From Caulobacter sp. CCH9-E1 (lineage in GTDB: Bacteria; Pseudomonadota; Alphaproteobacteria; Caulobacterales; Caulobacteraceae): a DNA stretch of 32,494 nt. Below are positions 1 through 7,228 of this stretch, piece by piece (the first letter of the stretch is position 1; every line of letters starts with the position of its first letter). The DNA lies in NCBI RefSeq assembly GCF_001556515.1, contig NZ_LSJA01000112.1:1-32494 (forward strand), read 5' to 3'. The notes beneath the pieces were generated by a model. That model searched no databases and was not told the origin of the DNA. It saw only the letters and a program-made list of their open reading frames with translations. A program made the translations under genes and the position numbers.

Positions 1-2265
1 GGTGCGGCGGTTCTGGCCTTGGGCGGCGCGGCGAACGCGGCCGATATCCCGGCGGCGTCGGTCGATGCGGCGGCCGCGGGTCCGGCTTCCGGCGAGGGTC
101 AGGTCAGCCTCGAGGAGGTCGTGGTCACGGCCCAGAAGCGCAAGACCAACCTGCAGGACACCCCGATCGCCATCTCGGCCATGGACAGCGAGGCCCTGAA
201 GGCGCGTCACGTCCAGTCGGTCGAGGACCTGGGCGACGGCGCGATCCCCTCGCTGCGCGTCGCGCCGTTCTTCGCCCGCAAATCGGCCCTGACGATCGGC
301 ATGCGCGGCATCGGCGCCCTGGGCGACGCCAACCAACCCGCCCGCGACCAGGCCGTCGGCGTCTATGTCAACGGCGTCTATCTGGGGCGCGCCCAGGGGC
401 TGGGCTCGGCGCTGTACGACGTCGAGCGCATCGAGGTGCTCAAAGGGCCGCAAGGCACGCTGTTCGGTCGCAACACCGAGGGTGGCGCGGTCAGCATCGT
501 CACCAAGGCCCCGACGGGCGTGTTCGGCATGAACACCACGCTCGGCTACGGAAACTACAACGCCTACAAGGCCGAGACTCACATCGACCTGCCCGAGGTC
601 CGCGGGATCAGCGTCAAGCTCGACGCCTTGCTCAGCAAGCGCGGCGGCACGACCGTCAACCCCACCACCTCGGGCCAGCCGGATTTCAACAGCTACGACA
701 AGCGCGGGCTGAACCTGGAAGCCGCCTGGCGGCCGTCCGGCGCGTTCAGCGCCGACTACGCCTTCGACGTCTCGTATGATGGCTCGACCCCATACTACGT
801 GCAGCTGGAGAAGAAGGGCGCGCTGCCCCTCGCGCCGCTCAGCCCGGCCCAGTCCGACCGCGCCAAGAGCGCCAATATCGGCGTGCCGCTGCAGATGAGC
901 GAGGGCGACACCTGGGGCCATCGCCTGAACCTGACCTGGAAGCTGGCCGACCGCCTGGACCTGAAGTCGATCAGCTCGTACCGCAAGCTGACCCAGACCC
1001 AGTTCGACAACGGCGCTGTGGCCCTGTCGGTCTTCGCGCCGAACGGCCCCTTCGCCCGCTACAGCGTCGCCCGCGTCTGGCAAGACCAGGTGAGCCAGGA
1101 GCTCCAGCTGGTCGGCAAGACCGACCGCATCGAGTATGTCGGCGGCGTCTTCTATTTCCGCGAGAAGGTCAGCGACAACGCCCAGACGCCCAACTCGCTG
1201 CAGTGGAACGCGACCGGCACGGCCTATACCCAGCTGTCGATCGACTTCAACACCGTGCCGCTGGACCGCGCCAGCCACGTGGAGACCACCAGTTACGGCG
1301 CCTTCGGCCAGGCCGCCTGGACCCCCGCGATCCTGAACGACAAGCTGCACGTCACCGCCGGCGGCCGCTACACCAAGGACGCCAAGAAAGGCTCGCTGGA
1401 CATCGTCAACGGCGCCTTGCCCAGCTATGTCGACGGCAACAAGAACACGGTCGTCGGCAAGGTCCCGCTCGACGAGTCCTGGAGTCACTTCGACCCGATG
1501 GTCAGCGTGGCCTACGAACTGACCGACGACATCAACCTCTATGGCCGCTGGGCCACGGGCTACAAGGCCGGCGGCGCCAACTCGCGCTCGCTGACCTACC
1601 GGGCCTATGATCCGGAAAAGGTCGAGATGTTCGAGGTCGGGGCCAAGGCCGAGTTCTGGAACCGCCGCGCCCGCCTGAACGTCGCGGCCTTCACCGGCGA
1701 CATCAAGGACGCCCAGGTCGACTTCAACGTCTTGATCCTCAACAACAATCGCGGCACGCTGGAGACGACCAACGCCGCCACGGGCAAGACCAAGGGCTTC
1801 GAGCTGGACTTCGCCCTGGTCCCGGTCGAGGGCCTGACCCTGTCGGGCGCCTACGCCTATACCGACATCAAGCTGTCCAAGGCGTTCAACCCGTTCACCA
1901 ACGCCCAGTCGACCATCTATCCGCTGTACAGCCCCAAGAACGCGGGCAGCGTGGCCGCGGACTATGTCCGCCCGGCCTTCGGCGCGACGTTCAAGGCCCA
2001 CCTGGACGCCAACTTCGCCGACGCCCAGATGACCAGCACCACGGACCCGACCCTGAGCGACAAGTCGTTCACGGTGAACGGGCGCCTGGCCCTGGCCGAT
2101 ATCAAACTGGCCGAGGGCGCTCCGGCCCTGCAGCTGTCGGTCTGGTCGCGCAACCTGACCAACGAGTCCTACGTCTTCCTGCGCAACACCAACGCCGCCT
2201 TGGGTACGTACGCGATCTACAACGAGCCGCGCACCTTCGGCGTCGAAGCCAATGTGAAGTTCTAG
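1..2265 (+). CDS. TonB-dependent receptor, 5'-truncated by window edge
   Basis: Outer-membrane beta-barrel receptor for energised uptake of a ligand I cannot identify. Reading frame 1 is open from base 1 and begins inside the hydrophobic end of a signal peptide (VLALGGAANA), so the true start lies upstream. A TonB-box/plug start follows (EEVVVTAQKRKTNLQDTPIA), then plug motifs (VEDLGD, GMRGIG, VYVNGVYLGR, IEVLKGPQGTLFGRN, GGAVSIVTK). A long barrel ends in the usual aromatic C-terminus (FGVEANVKF). About 755 residues are visible, normal for the family. Only 14 bp separate it from the phosphatase gene downstream and no terminator is visible between them, so the two are probably co-transcribed. 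The phosphatase and the nearby binding protein/two-component genes hint at a phosphorylated or carboxylated ligand; that is inference. Confidence 0.93.
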   Translation, partial: GAAVLALGGAANAADIPAASVDAAAAGPASGEGQVSLEEVVVTAQKRKTNLQDTPIAISAMDSEALKARHVQSVEDLGDGAIPSLRVAPFFARKSALTIGMRGIGALGDANQPARDQAVGVYVNGVYLGRAQGLGSALYDVERIEVLKGPQGTLFGRNTEGGAVSIVTKAPTGVFGMNTTLGYGNYNAYKAETHIDLPEVRGISVKLDALLSKRGGTTVNPTTSGQPDFNSYDKRGLNLEAAWRPSGAFSADYAFDVSYDGSTPYYVQLEKKGALPLAPLSPAQSDRAKSANIGVPLQMSEGDTWGHRLNLTWKLADRLDLKSISSYRKLTQTQFDNGAVALSVFAPNGPFARYSVARVWQDQVSQELQLVGKTDRIEYVGGVFYFREKVSDNAQTPNSLQWNATGTAYTQLSIDFNTVPLDRASHVETTSYGAFGQAAWTPAILNDKLHVTAGGRYTKDAKKGSLDIVNGALPSYVDGNKNTVVGKVPLDESWSHFDPMVSVAYELTDDINLYGRWATGYKAGGANSRSLTYRAYDPEKVEMFEVGAKAEFWNRRARLNVAAFTGDIKDAQVDFNVLILNNNRGTLETTNAATGKTKGFELDFALVPVEGLTLSGAYAYTDIKLSKAFNPFTNAQSTIYPLYSPKNAGSVAADYVRPAFGATFKAHLDANFADAQMTSTTDPTLSDKSFTVNGRLALADIKLAEGAPALQLSVWSRNLTNESYVFLRNTNAALGTYAIYNEPRTFGVEANVKF

Positions 2266-2279
2266 GGAAGGGAACTCCA

Positions 2280-3368
2280 ATGGACCCCAAGCACATGGAT
2301 CGTCGTCTGTTCCTCACGGCGGCTGGCGCTCTGGCGCTGGCCCCCGCCGCCCGCGCCGCGACCGCTCTGGACGCCAAGGCCGAACGCACCGCGCCCGGAT
2401 CGGTCCGCCTGGACTGGACCGGCGCCCAGGCCGTGTCCGTTCTGGTCTCGGCCGACCCCGCCGCTAGGACGGGGGCCATGCGCCTCCTGAAGACGGCGAC
2501 CGGGACCTCGGCCAGCGTGGGCGCCCCGGTCTCGCCGCGTCCGTATTTCCTGGTGAAGGCCGCCGACGGGCGCCAAACCCGCGTGGCCGAGCGTCTCCTG
2601 CCGCTGGAAGGCGGCCGCAACTTCCGCGACCTCGGCGGCTGGCGCGCCGCCGACGGCCGCCAGGTCAGGTGGGGCAAGATTTATCGTTCGGGCGTCATGG
2701 CCAACCTGACGATGGGCGATCTGGAGTACCTCAAGGCGTTGGGCGTCCTGGCCATCTGCGACCTGCGCAATCCCCAGGAGCGGACCAGCGAGCCGAACCC
2801 GTTCCTGAAGACGCCGGGCCCCAAGATCGTGGCGACCGACTACGATATGAGCGCCTCGATGGCCTCGCTCATGACGATGAAGACCCGCGAGGACGCCCTC
2901 CAAGGCTTCGCCGAAGCCTATGTCGGCTTCCTGGACATGCTGACCCCTCACTATACCGACATGTTCGCGCGCCTGGTGGCCGACGAGGGGCCGCTGGCCT
3001 TCAACTGCAGCGCCGGCAAGGATCGAACGGGCATGGCCTCGGCCCTGATCCTGTCGGTGCTGGGCGTGCCGCGCGATACGGTGCTCAGAGACTATGGCCT
3101 GACCGAGGTCTATACCCCGCCATCCTACTACGCGAAGATGGCCCAGAGCGGGGCGGCCAGCGGCGGCGTCACGGCCCAGCAGATGCAGGCCCTCTCGAAG
3201 CTGCCGCCGGAGGTGCTGCAGGTGATCATGGGTTCGGACCCCGAGGTCATGCGCCGGGCCTTGGCGACCATCGACGCCAAGTTCGGCGGTCCCGTAGCCC
3301 TGACCAAGGCGCGCTTTGGGCTGACCGACGCGAAGATCGCCAAGCTGCGCGCCGCTTACTTGGTTTAG
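2280..3368 (+). CDS. Exported tyrosine-phosphatase-family protein (Y_phosphatase3 type)
   Basis: Predicted periplasmic phosphatase of the dual-specificity-like family related to fungal/bacterial Y_phosphatase3 proteins. The N-terminus MDRRLFLTAAGALALAPAARA resembles a Tat-type signal. It can start at 2280 or at the ATG at 2295; AGGGAAGGGA lies just before 2280. Residues about 35-105 look like a small beta-sandwich. The family signature follows (GGRNFRDLGGW, VRWGKIYRSG, CDLRNPQER). The P-loop is NCSAGKDRTG, with nucleophile Cys243 and Arg249. The residue before the Cys is Asn, where the family usually has His. Length is 362 aa. It follows the receptor by 14 bp, so it may dephosphorylate the receptor's ligand (phosphoester or inositol phosphate) or act on protein; the substrate cannot be read from sequence. 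Confidence 0.88.
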   Translation: MDPKHMDRRLFLTAAGALALAPAARAATALDAKAERTAPGSVRLDWTGAQAVSVLVSADPAARTGAMRLLKTATGTSASVGAPVSPRPYFLVKAADGRQTRVAERLLPLEGGRNFRDLGGWRAADGRQVRWGKIYRSGVMANLTMGDLEYLKALGVLAICDLRNPQERTSEPNPFLKTPGPKIVATDYDMSASMASLMTMKTREDALQGFAEAYVGFLDMLTPHYTDMFARLVADEGPLAFNCSAGKDRTGMASALILSVLGVPRDTVLRDYGLTEVYTPPSYYAKMAQSGAASGGVTAQQMQALSKLPPEVLQVIMGSDPEVMRRALATIDAKFGGPVALTKARFGLTDAKIAKLRAAYLV

Positions 3369-3390
3369 GCTCGACACCACACGCTGTAAT

Positions 3391-4848
3391 CTACGCCCCG
3401 GCCTGATCGTCCTGCGCCGGGGCGTCGTCTTTCCGGAGCGGACCCAAGGTCCGGTTCTGGCGCCGCCCGGCCGACCAGGCTGCAAAGCCTAGTCTCGCCA
3501 CGAGGCCAGGCCTGTTGGAGCGATGGCCCAGCTCGAGGGTGATATCGAGGCGTTGGGTGATCGAGCGCACGATCGCCAGGCCAAGGCCCGCGCCGGGGGA
3601 GGCGGAGGCCTGGGGACCTCGGTTGAAGGGCGCGAGCAAACGTTCCAGTTCGGTATCGGCGATGCCTGGGCCGTGATCCCAGATCACGACCTTCAGTCCG
3701 CCCCCGTCGGCGCTGGCGGCCAATAGGACCTTGCCGCCACCATAAGCGCAGGCGTTGAACACCAGATTGCGCAGCACCTCGCCGATCAGCACGGGATTGC
3801 CCTGGGCGAGCGGCAGATCCGCAGGCAGGCGCGCCAGCACCTCGACCCCGGGGAAGGCGCGCGCGGCCTCGACCTGGATGGTGTTGAGCAGGGCGACGAG
3901 ATCGGCCTCGCCCTCAGCCGCGGCCGCCTCGGAGCGCGCCAGCGCCAGGAACTGCGAGAGCACCTGTCGCAGGCTGGCCGCCGCCGCGCGAGAGTCGGCG
4001 AGTAAGGCTTGGTCTCGCGGCGTCGTGGCTGAGCGCTCCAACAGGGCGAGGTTGGCGACGATCACCGAGAGGGGCGTGCGCAGCTGATGGGAGGCGTCGG
4101 CCGAGAAACGCTCGAGCGCGCGCGTGAAGCGCTCCAAGCTGCCCAGCAGGTGGTTGAAGGCGTCGACCATCGGCGACAGCTCCGCGGGCGCGTCAAGCGG
4201 GTCGATGGGCGCGAGATCCGGCCGCGGCGCCTGGGCCCTGAAGGTTAGCTCGCTGGTCAAGCGCCGCAGCGGCGCCAGCCCCCAGCGCATGGCCGGGAAG
4301 ACCAGGGCCGCGGCGAGGACGACCAGCAGGACCGGAAGGCCGATGAGGTTGAAGAGCAAGTCGCGCACACTGGCGCGGCGGGAATCCAGGCTCTGGGCCA
4401 CGGCCACCACGACGGGCTCGCGCACCCCAGGCACCATCACCGTCGACTGGGCGATCCGCACGGCGTAGCCGCGCATCTTGCCGTAGCTGAAGTTGGTTTC
4501 GTTGGGTGACGGCGCAGGCGGATGCGGCAGGTCTTCATAGCCCGTGACCAGGCGTGGACCCTGCCGGACCGCATAGAACACCGCGTCCCGTTCCGGAGTG
4601 TCGAGCAGACCCAGGGACCACGGGGGCAAGGCGACCTTGGCCTGACCGTCCACGGCGCCGACCTGGGCGATGATCGAGGCCACCGAGCCGGCCAGCAGCC
4701 GGTCCGACGCCTTCTCGACGACCGCGCGGGCGGCCAGGGCGCCGGCTAGGGCCAGGGCCGCGCCCAGCAGGGCCAGGGGCGCGACCTGGGCCAGCAGCAG
4801 GCGGCCGACTAGGCTGGGACGGCCCGCTCTGGAGGCGGCCCGGCTCAC
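3391..4848 (-). CDS. Sensor histidine kinase, TctE-like
   Basis: Inner-membrane sensor kinase of 485 aa. The GTG start at 4848 overlaps the regulator stop (GTGA), which favours it over the longer open frame upstream. One membrane segment lies near residues 15-45 (LLLAQVAPLALLGAALALAGALAA). The periplasmic part reads like the 2CSK_N domain of TctE-type kinases (LLAGSVASI, LPPWSLGLLDTPERDAVFYAV, VVAVAQSLDSRR). A second membrane segment follows (LLFNLIGLPVLLVVLAAALVFP), then the H-box ASHQLRTPLS with His254. The ATPase domain has the N-box NLVFNACAYG, the G1 box DHGPGI and the G2 box GAGLGLAI. TctE kinases sense di/tricarboxylates or similar small anions, often with a periplasmic binding protein. 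It is paired with the regulator directly upstream. Confidence 0.92.
   Translation of the reverse strand: MSRAASRAGRPSLVGRLLLAQVAPLALLGAALALAGALAARAVVEKASDRLLAGSVASIIAQVGAVDGQAKVALPPWSLGLLDTPERDAVFYAVRQGPRLVTGYEDLPHPPAPSPNETNFSYGKMRGYAVRIAQSTVMVPGVREPVVVAVAQSLDSRRASVRDLLFNLIGLPVLLVVLAAALVFPAMRWGLAPLRRLTSELTFRAQAPRPDLAPIDPLDAPAELSPMVDAFNHLLGSLERFTRALERFSADASHQLRTPLSVIVANLALLERSATTPRDQALLADSRAAAASLRQVLSQFLALARSEAAAAEGEADLVALLNTIQVEAARAFPGVEVLARLPADLPLAQGNPVLIGEVLRNLVFNACAYGGGKVLLAASADGGGLKVVIWDHGPGIADTELERLLAPFNRGPQASASPGAGLGLAIVRSITQRLDITLELGHRSNRPGLVARLGFAAWSAGRRQNRTLGPLRKDDAPAQDDQAGA
3393..3425. terminator. Stem-loop between convergent phosphatase and kinase genes
   Basis: ACGCCCCGGC (3393-3402) pairs perfectly with GCCGGGGCGT (3416-3425) around a 13-nt loop, followed on the plus strand by CGTCTTTCC. 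It lies in the 3' end of the histidine-kinase gene, about 25 bp past the phosphatase stop. It could end the receptor/phosphatase transcript, although the T-run is short. Confidence 0.45.
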
Positions 4849-5513
4849 GGATCCAGCCGGTAGCCGACGCCGCGCAGCGTGCTGAGGTTGGGGCCGTCCG
4901 GCGCCAGCTTGCGGCGCAGGCGGCCGACATGGATGTCCAGGGCGTTGGGCGAGGGATCCTGCTCGTCGGGGAAGACCTCGGCGGCGAGGCGAGCGCGCTC
5001 GATCACTCGGCCGGGGCGGCTGGCCAGGGCCTTCAGCACCGCCCATTCGCGCGGGCGCAGGTCGAGGCGGCGGTCGCCGATCCAGGCCGCGCCAGCCTCC
5101 CAGTCGCAGGCCAGGGTCCCGACATGGGCGCTGCGCGAGGCATAGCCGCTTTGCCGGCGAGCCACGGCGCGCACGCGAGCGACCAGCTCGAACGGGTCGA
5201 AGGGTTTTAGCACATAGTCGTCCGCGCCCATGTCCAGGCCCGCGATACGGTCGCGCACGGCGTCGCGCGCGGTCAGCATGACAATCGGCGTCAGGAAGCC
5301 CTCCCGGCGCAGGCGGCCCAGGATCTCGAAGCCGTCGATATCGGGCAGGCCGATGTCCAGCACCACGGCGTCGAAGTCGGCGCCGGCCGCCAGGGCCAGG
5401 GCCAGCGCTTCCTCGCCGGTCCCGGCGCAGATCGGCTGGTGGCCCTCGCTCTCCAGCGTCGTCTGCAACGAGCGGCGCAGCGGAGGATCATCCTCGACAA
5501 CGAGTATCTTCAT
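4845..5513 (-). CDS. OmpR-family response regulator, TctD-like
   Basis: Cytoplasmic transcription regulator of 222 aa. The start chosen is MKILVVEDD at 5513, the normal family N-terminus; the upstream extension is low-complexity and unsupported. The receiver domain spans about residues 1-120 with acidic pocket E7/D8/D9, phosphoacceptor Asp53 (VVLDIGLPD), the switch Thr in MLTARDA and Lys in VLKPFD. The C-terminal winged helix has RPREWAVLKAL and ends GVGYRLDP. It is translationally coupled to the kinase (4-bp overlap). The start is 52 bp from the divergent binding-protein gene, so the shared intergenic region is an obvious place for it to act. Its targets are not visible from sequence. Confidence 0.93.
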   Translation of the reverse strand: MKILVVEDDPPLRRSLQTTLESEGHQPICAGTGEEALALALAAGADFDAVVLDIGLPDIDGFEILGRLRREGFLTPIVMLTARDAVRDRIAGLDMGADDYVLKPFDPFELVARVRAVARRQSGYASRSAHVGTLACDWEAGAAWIGDRRLDLRPREWAVLKALASRPGRVIERARLAAEVFPDEQDPSPNALDIHVGRLRRKLAPDGPNLSTLRGVGYRLDP

Positions 5514-5565
5514 CGGGGATGTAGGAACCGAAACACGTGCGGGAGAAACGGCCATCGGACGCCGA

Positions 5566-6660
5566 TTGACAGTCGCGGTCAAGAGACGGAGCGTTCTGGC
5601 CGGCCTTGGCGGGGGGGCGTTGGGCGCGGGCGTTCTGGCCTTGGCGGGCTGCGGCCCCGCCGCGCCGGGGCAGGCGACGCGCGCCGTCGACATCCGCGCG
5701 GCCGGCCGCGAAGGCGAGGCCGTCATCTACATCAACAACGATGTCCAGGAACGGCTGGTCGCCGATTTCGAGCGCCGCTTTCCCAAGGTGAAGCTGCGTT
5801 TCGTCGTGCTGACCTCGCGCGACATGCAGGCCAGGGTGATCGAGGAGGCCCGGACGGGCAAGCCCGTCGCCGACGTTGTCTGGACCTCGGCCATGGACAC
5901 CCAGGTCAAGCTGATCAACGACGGCTACGCTCAGACCTATCACAGCTTGGAGGCCAGAAACCTGCCGGCCTGGGCGCGGTGGCGCGACCAGGGTTTCGGC
6001 ATGACCAACGAGCCGATCGTCTTCGTCTACAACAAGGCGCGCTTGAAGCCCGACGAGGCGCCGCGCAGCCATGCGGCCCTGCTGGCGGCGCTGCGGGCCG
6101 ATCCGCAGCGTTGGCGCGGCAAGGTGGGGATGTACGACCCTGAGCGCAGCGGCGTCGGGTTCCTCTACCTATCCAGCAACACCGAGGTCTATCCCGACGC
6201 CTGGGCCCTGTACGAGGCGCTGGCCGCCGCCCGCGCCCGCACCTATGTGCCCGGCAAGCCGATGCTGGACCGCGTGGCCTCGGGCGAGCACCTGCTGGCC
6301 TTCGACATGAACGGCTCCTACGCCGATCTCTACGCGCGGGGCTACGGCCCCAAGAGCGACATCGGCTTGATCGTGCCCGAGGACTATCACCTGTCGATCT
6401 CGCGGGTGGCCTTCATCGCCAAGGCCGCGCCGCATCCGCACGCGGCCCGGGTGTTCCTCGACTACCTGATGTCGGAGGCCGGGCAGCGACGCCTGCTGGA
6501 GGCGCGGCTGACCCCGGTGCGCTCGGGACTGGCCGCCCCGGCCCAGGCGGGCGGGCGGCCGATCCGAGTCGGCCCGGCGCTGCTGGCCAATTTCGACCAG
6601 GGCCGGCGCGAGGTCTTGCTGACGCGCTGGCGCATGGCCCAGCCGAGCGACAGGCGCTGA
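5566..6660 (+). CDS. Orphan extracellular substrate-binding lipoprotein (Fe3+/phosphoglycerate type)
   Basis: Periplasmic binding protein of the family that includes Fe3+-binding FbpA-like proteins and PgtC of the phosphoglycerate-sensing system. The TTG start at 5566 gives MTVAVKRRSVLAGLGGG, a basic n-region and a lipobox LAGC (Cys29); no in-frame ATG/GTG fits better. The mature fold shows VIYINNDVQERLVADFERRFP, VVWTSAMDTQVKLINDGY, YNKARL, GKVGMYDPERSGVGFLYLS, LAFDMNGSYA and HPHAARVFLDYLMSEAGQ. Length is 364 aa. No permease or ATPase gene is nearby. It is divergent from the TctE/TctD pair, so it more likely presents a ligand to that kinase than feeds a transporter. The ligand is unknown. Confidence 0.82.
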   Translation: MTVAVKRRSVLAGLGGGALGAGVLALAGCGPAAPGQATRAVDIRAAGREGEAVIYINNDVQERLVADFERRFPKVKLRFVVLTSRDMQARVIEEARTGKPVADVVWTSAMDTQVKLINDGYAQTYHSLEARNLPAWARWRDQGFGMTNEPIVFVYNKARLKPDEAPRSHAALLAALRADPQRWRGKVGMYDPERSGVGFLYLSSNTEVYPDAWALYEALAAARARTYVPGKPMLDRVASGEHLLAFDMNGSYADLYARGYGPKSDIGLIVPEDYHLSISRVAFIAKAAPHPHAARVFLDYLMSEAGQRRLLEARLTPVRSGLAAPAQAGGRPIRVGPALLANFDQGRREVLLTRWRMAQPSDRR

Positions 6661-6710
6661 ATGCTCAAATAATGGTCTTTGTGTGCTCAATATTTGAGCA
6701 TTTGAGCGTC
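6661..6710. repeat. Cluster of four TTGAGC/GCTCAA half-sites
   Basis: Immediately after the binding-protein stop, TGCTCAA occurs at 6662-6668 and 6684-6690 and its complement TTGAGCA at 6694-6700; a fourth TTGAGC is at 6702-6707. The middle pair forms a perfect 7-bp inverted repeat with a 3-nt centre (TAT). There is no T-run, so it is not a classical terminator. It could be an operator or a 3'-end stabilising hairpin. Confidence 0.5.
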
Positions 6711-6891
6711 AAATCCCGCCGCGCGCCACGAAACCAAGATTATCCGAACCTCGGTGAATCTGTCACGGACCTGTCACGACCCGAGCTTCGGGGATGGATC
6801 GGCGGAAGGGCCGCCGAAGGCGGGGAGGCGCTTGGGGGGATTTCCTAGTCAGGCGCGGTTTTGGGGGCTGTTTTTGTCGCTTGGCCGGGTT

Positions 6892-6920
6892 TTGACGAAG
6901 GCGGAACTGCGGCGTGTAAG
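6892..6920 (+). promoter_or_regulatory. Predicted promoter of the glycine riboswitch transcript
   Basis: TTGACG at 6892-6897 and TGTAAG at 6915-6920 are separated by 17 bp. This places a transcription start near 6927, directly at the 5' side of aptamer stem P1 (6928). The fit with the start of the RNA is the main support; the -10 element is only a moderate match. Confidence 0.55.
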
Positions 6921-6927
6921 TGTTCTG

Positions 6928-7111
6928 GCTCTCGCGGAAGAGATCGGGTTTCCCCGACGCCGAAGGCGCAACCGCCCCGGAAACGCTCAGGCAAAACGGA
7001 CCGCAGAGCATGAGGACGCTGGAAAGCAGGACCGCTTCGTAGAAAGGAGCGGCCTCGCCGACGGAGCAAGGGCGCGAGCGGCGCCTGAATCTCTCAGGCC
7101 CAAGGACAGCG
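6928..7111 (+). ncRNA. Tandem glycine riboswitch (two aptamers)
   Basis: Two consecutive glycine aptamers. Aptamer 1 (6928-7009): outer stem GCUCU-GCGG (6928-6937) pairs with CCGCAGAGC (7001-7009). It contains the conserved core CGCCGAAGGCGCAACC and CUCAGGCAAAACGGACCGC. Aptamer 2 (7017-7111): outer stem CGCUG (7017-7021) pairs with CAGCG (7107-7111), with core CGCCGACGGAGCAA and CUCAGGCCCAAGGACAG. The linker is 7 nt (AUGAGGA), typical of tandem glycine riboswitches. The family senses intracellular glycine and usually turns on glycine-cleavage genes; here the next gene is a TonB-dependent receptor, followed by a secreted peptidase. Confidence 0.93.
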
Positions 7112-7228
7112 GGGGCAGAGGAAGCGCCTGGCGCATCGGGGAAGGAGCCCCGGTTCGCGACTGGTCGCCCGCATCAGGTGGGCGGCGGGGAGGGCGATTG
7201 TCGACTGCAAAAGCCGAGGGGATCTCGT
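7112..7228 (+). promoter_or_regulatory. Expression platform between riboswitch and receptor start
   Basis: This 117-nt leader holds three successive short hairpins: CGGGG/CCCCG around 7137-7151, GCGAC/GTCGC around 7156-7167 and GCCCGC/GTGGGC around 7167-7183. A small CGAG/CTCG stem near 7215-7227 keeps the receptor's GAGGGG ribosome site in its loop. No U-tract follows any hairpin, so control is more likely at translation start than by transcription termination. The switch mechanism itself is inference. Confidence 0.4.

Noticed and set aside
2262..3485. 407-codon minus-strand open frame opposite the phosphatase
   Set aside because: The plus-strand frame has a signal peptide and a catalytic P-loop; the antisense product is His/Arg/Gly-rich with no motif.
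4849..5046. N-terminal extension of the histidine kinase open frame
   Set aside because: It lies wholly inside the response-regulator gene and reads as Arg/Pro-rich shadow; the GTG overlapping the regulator stop is the natural start.
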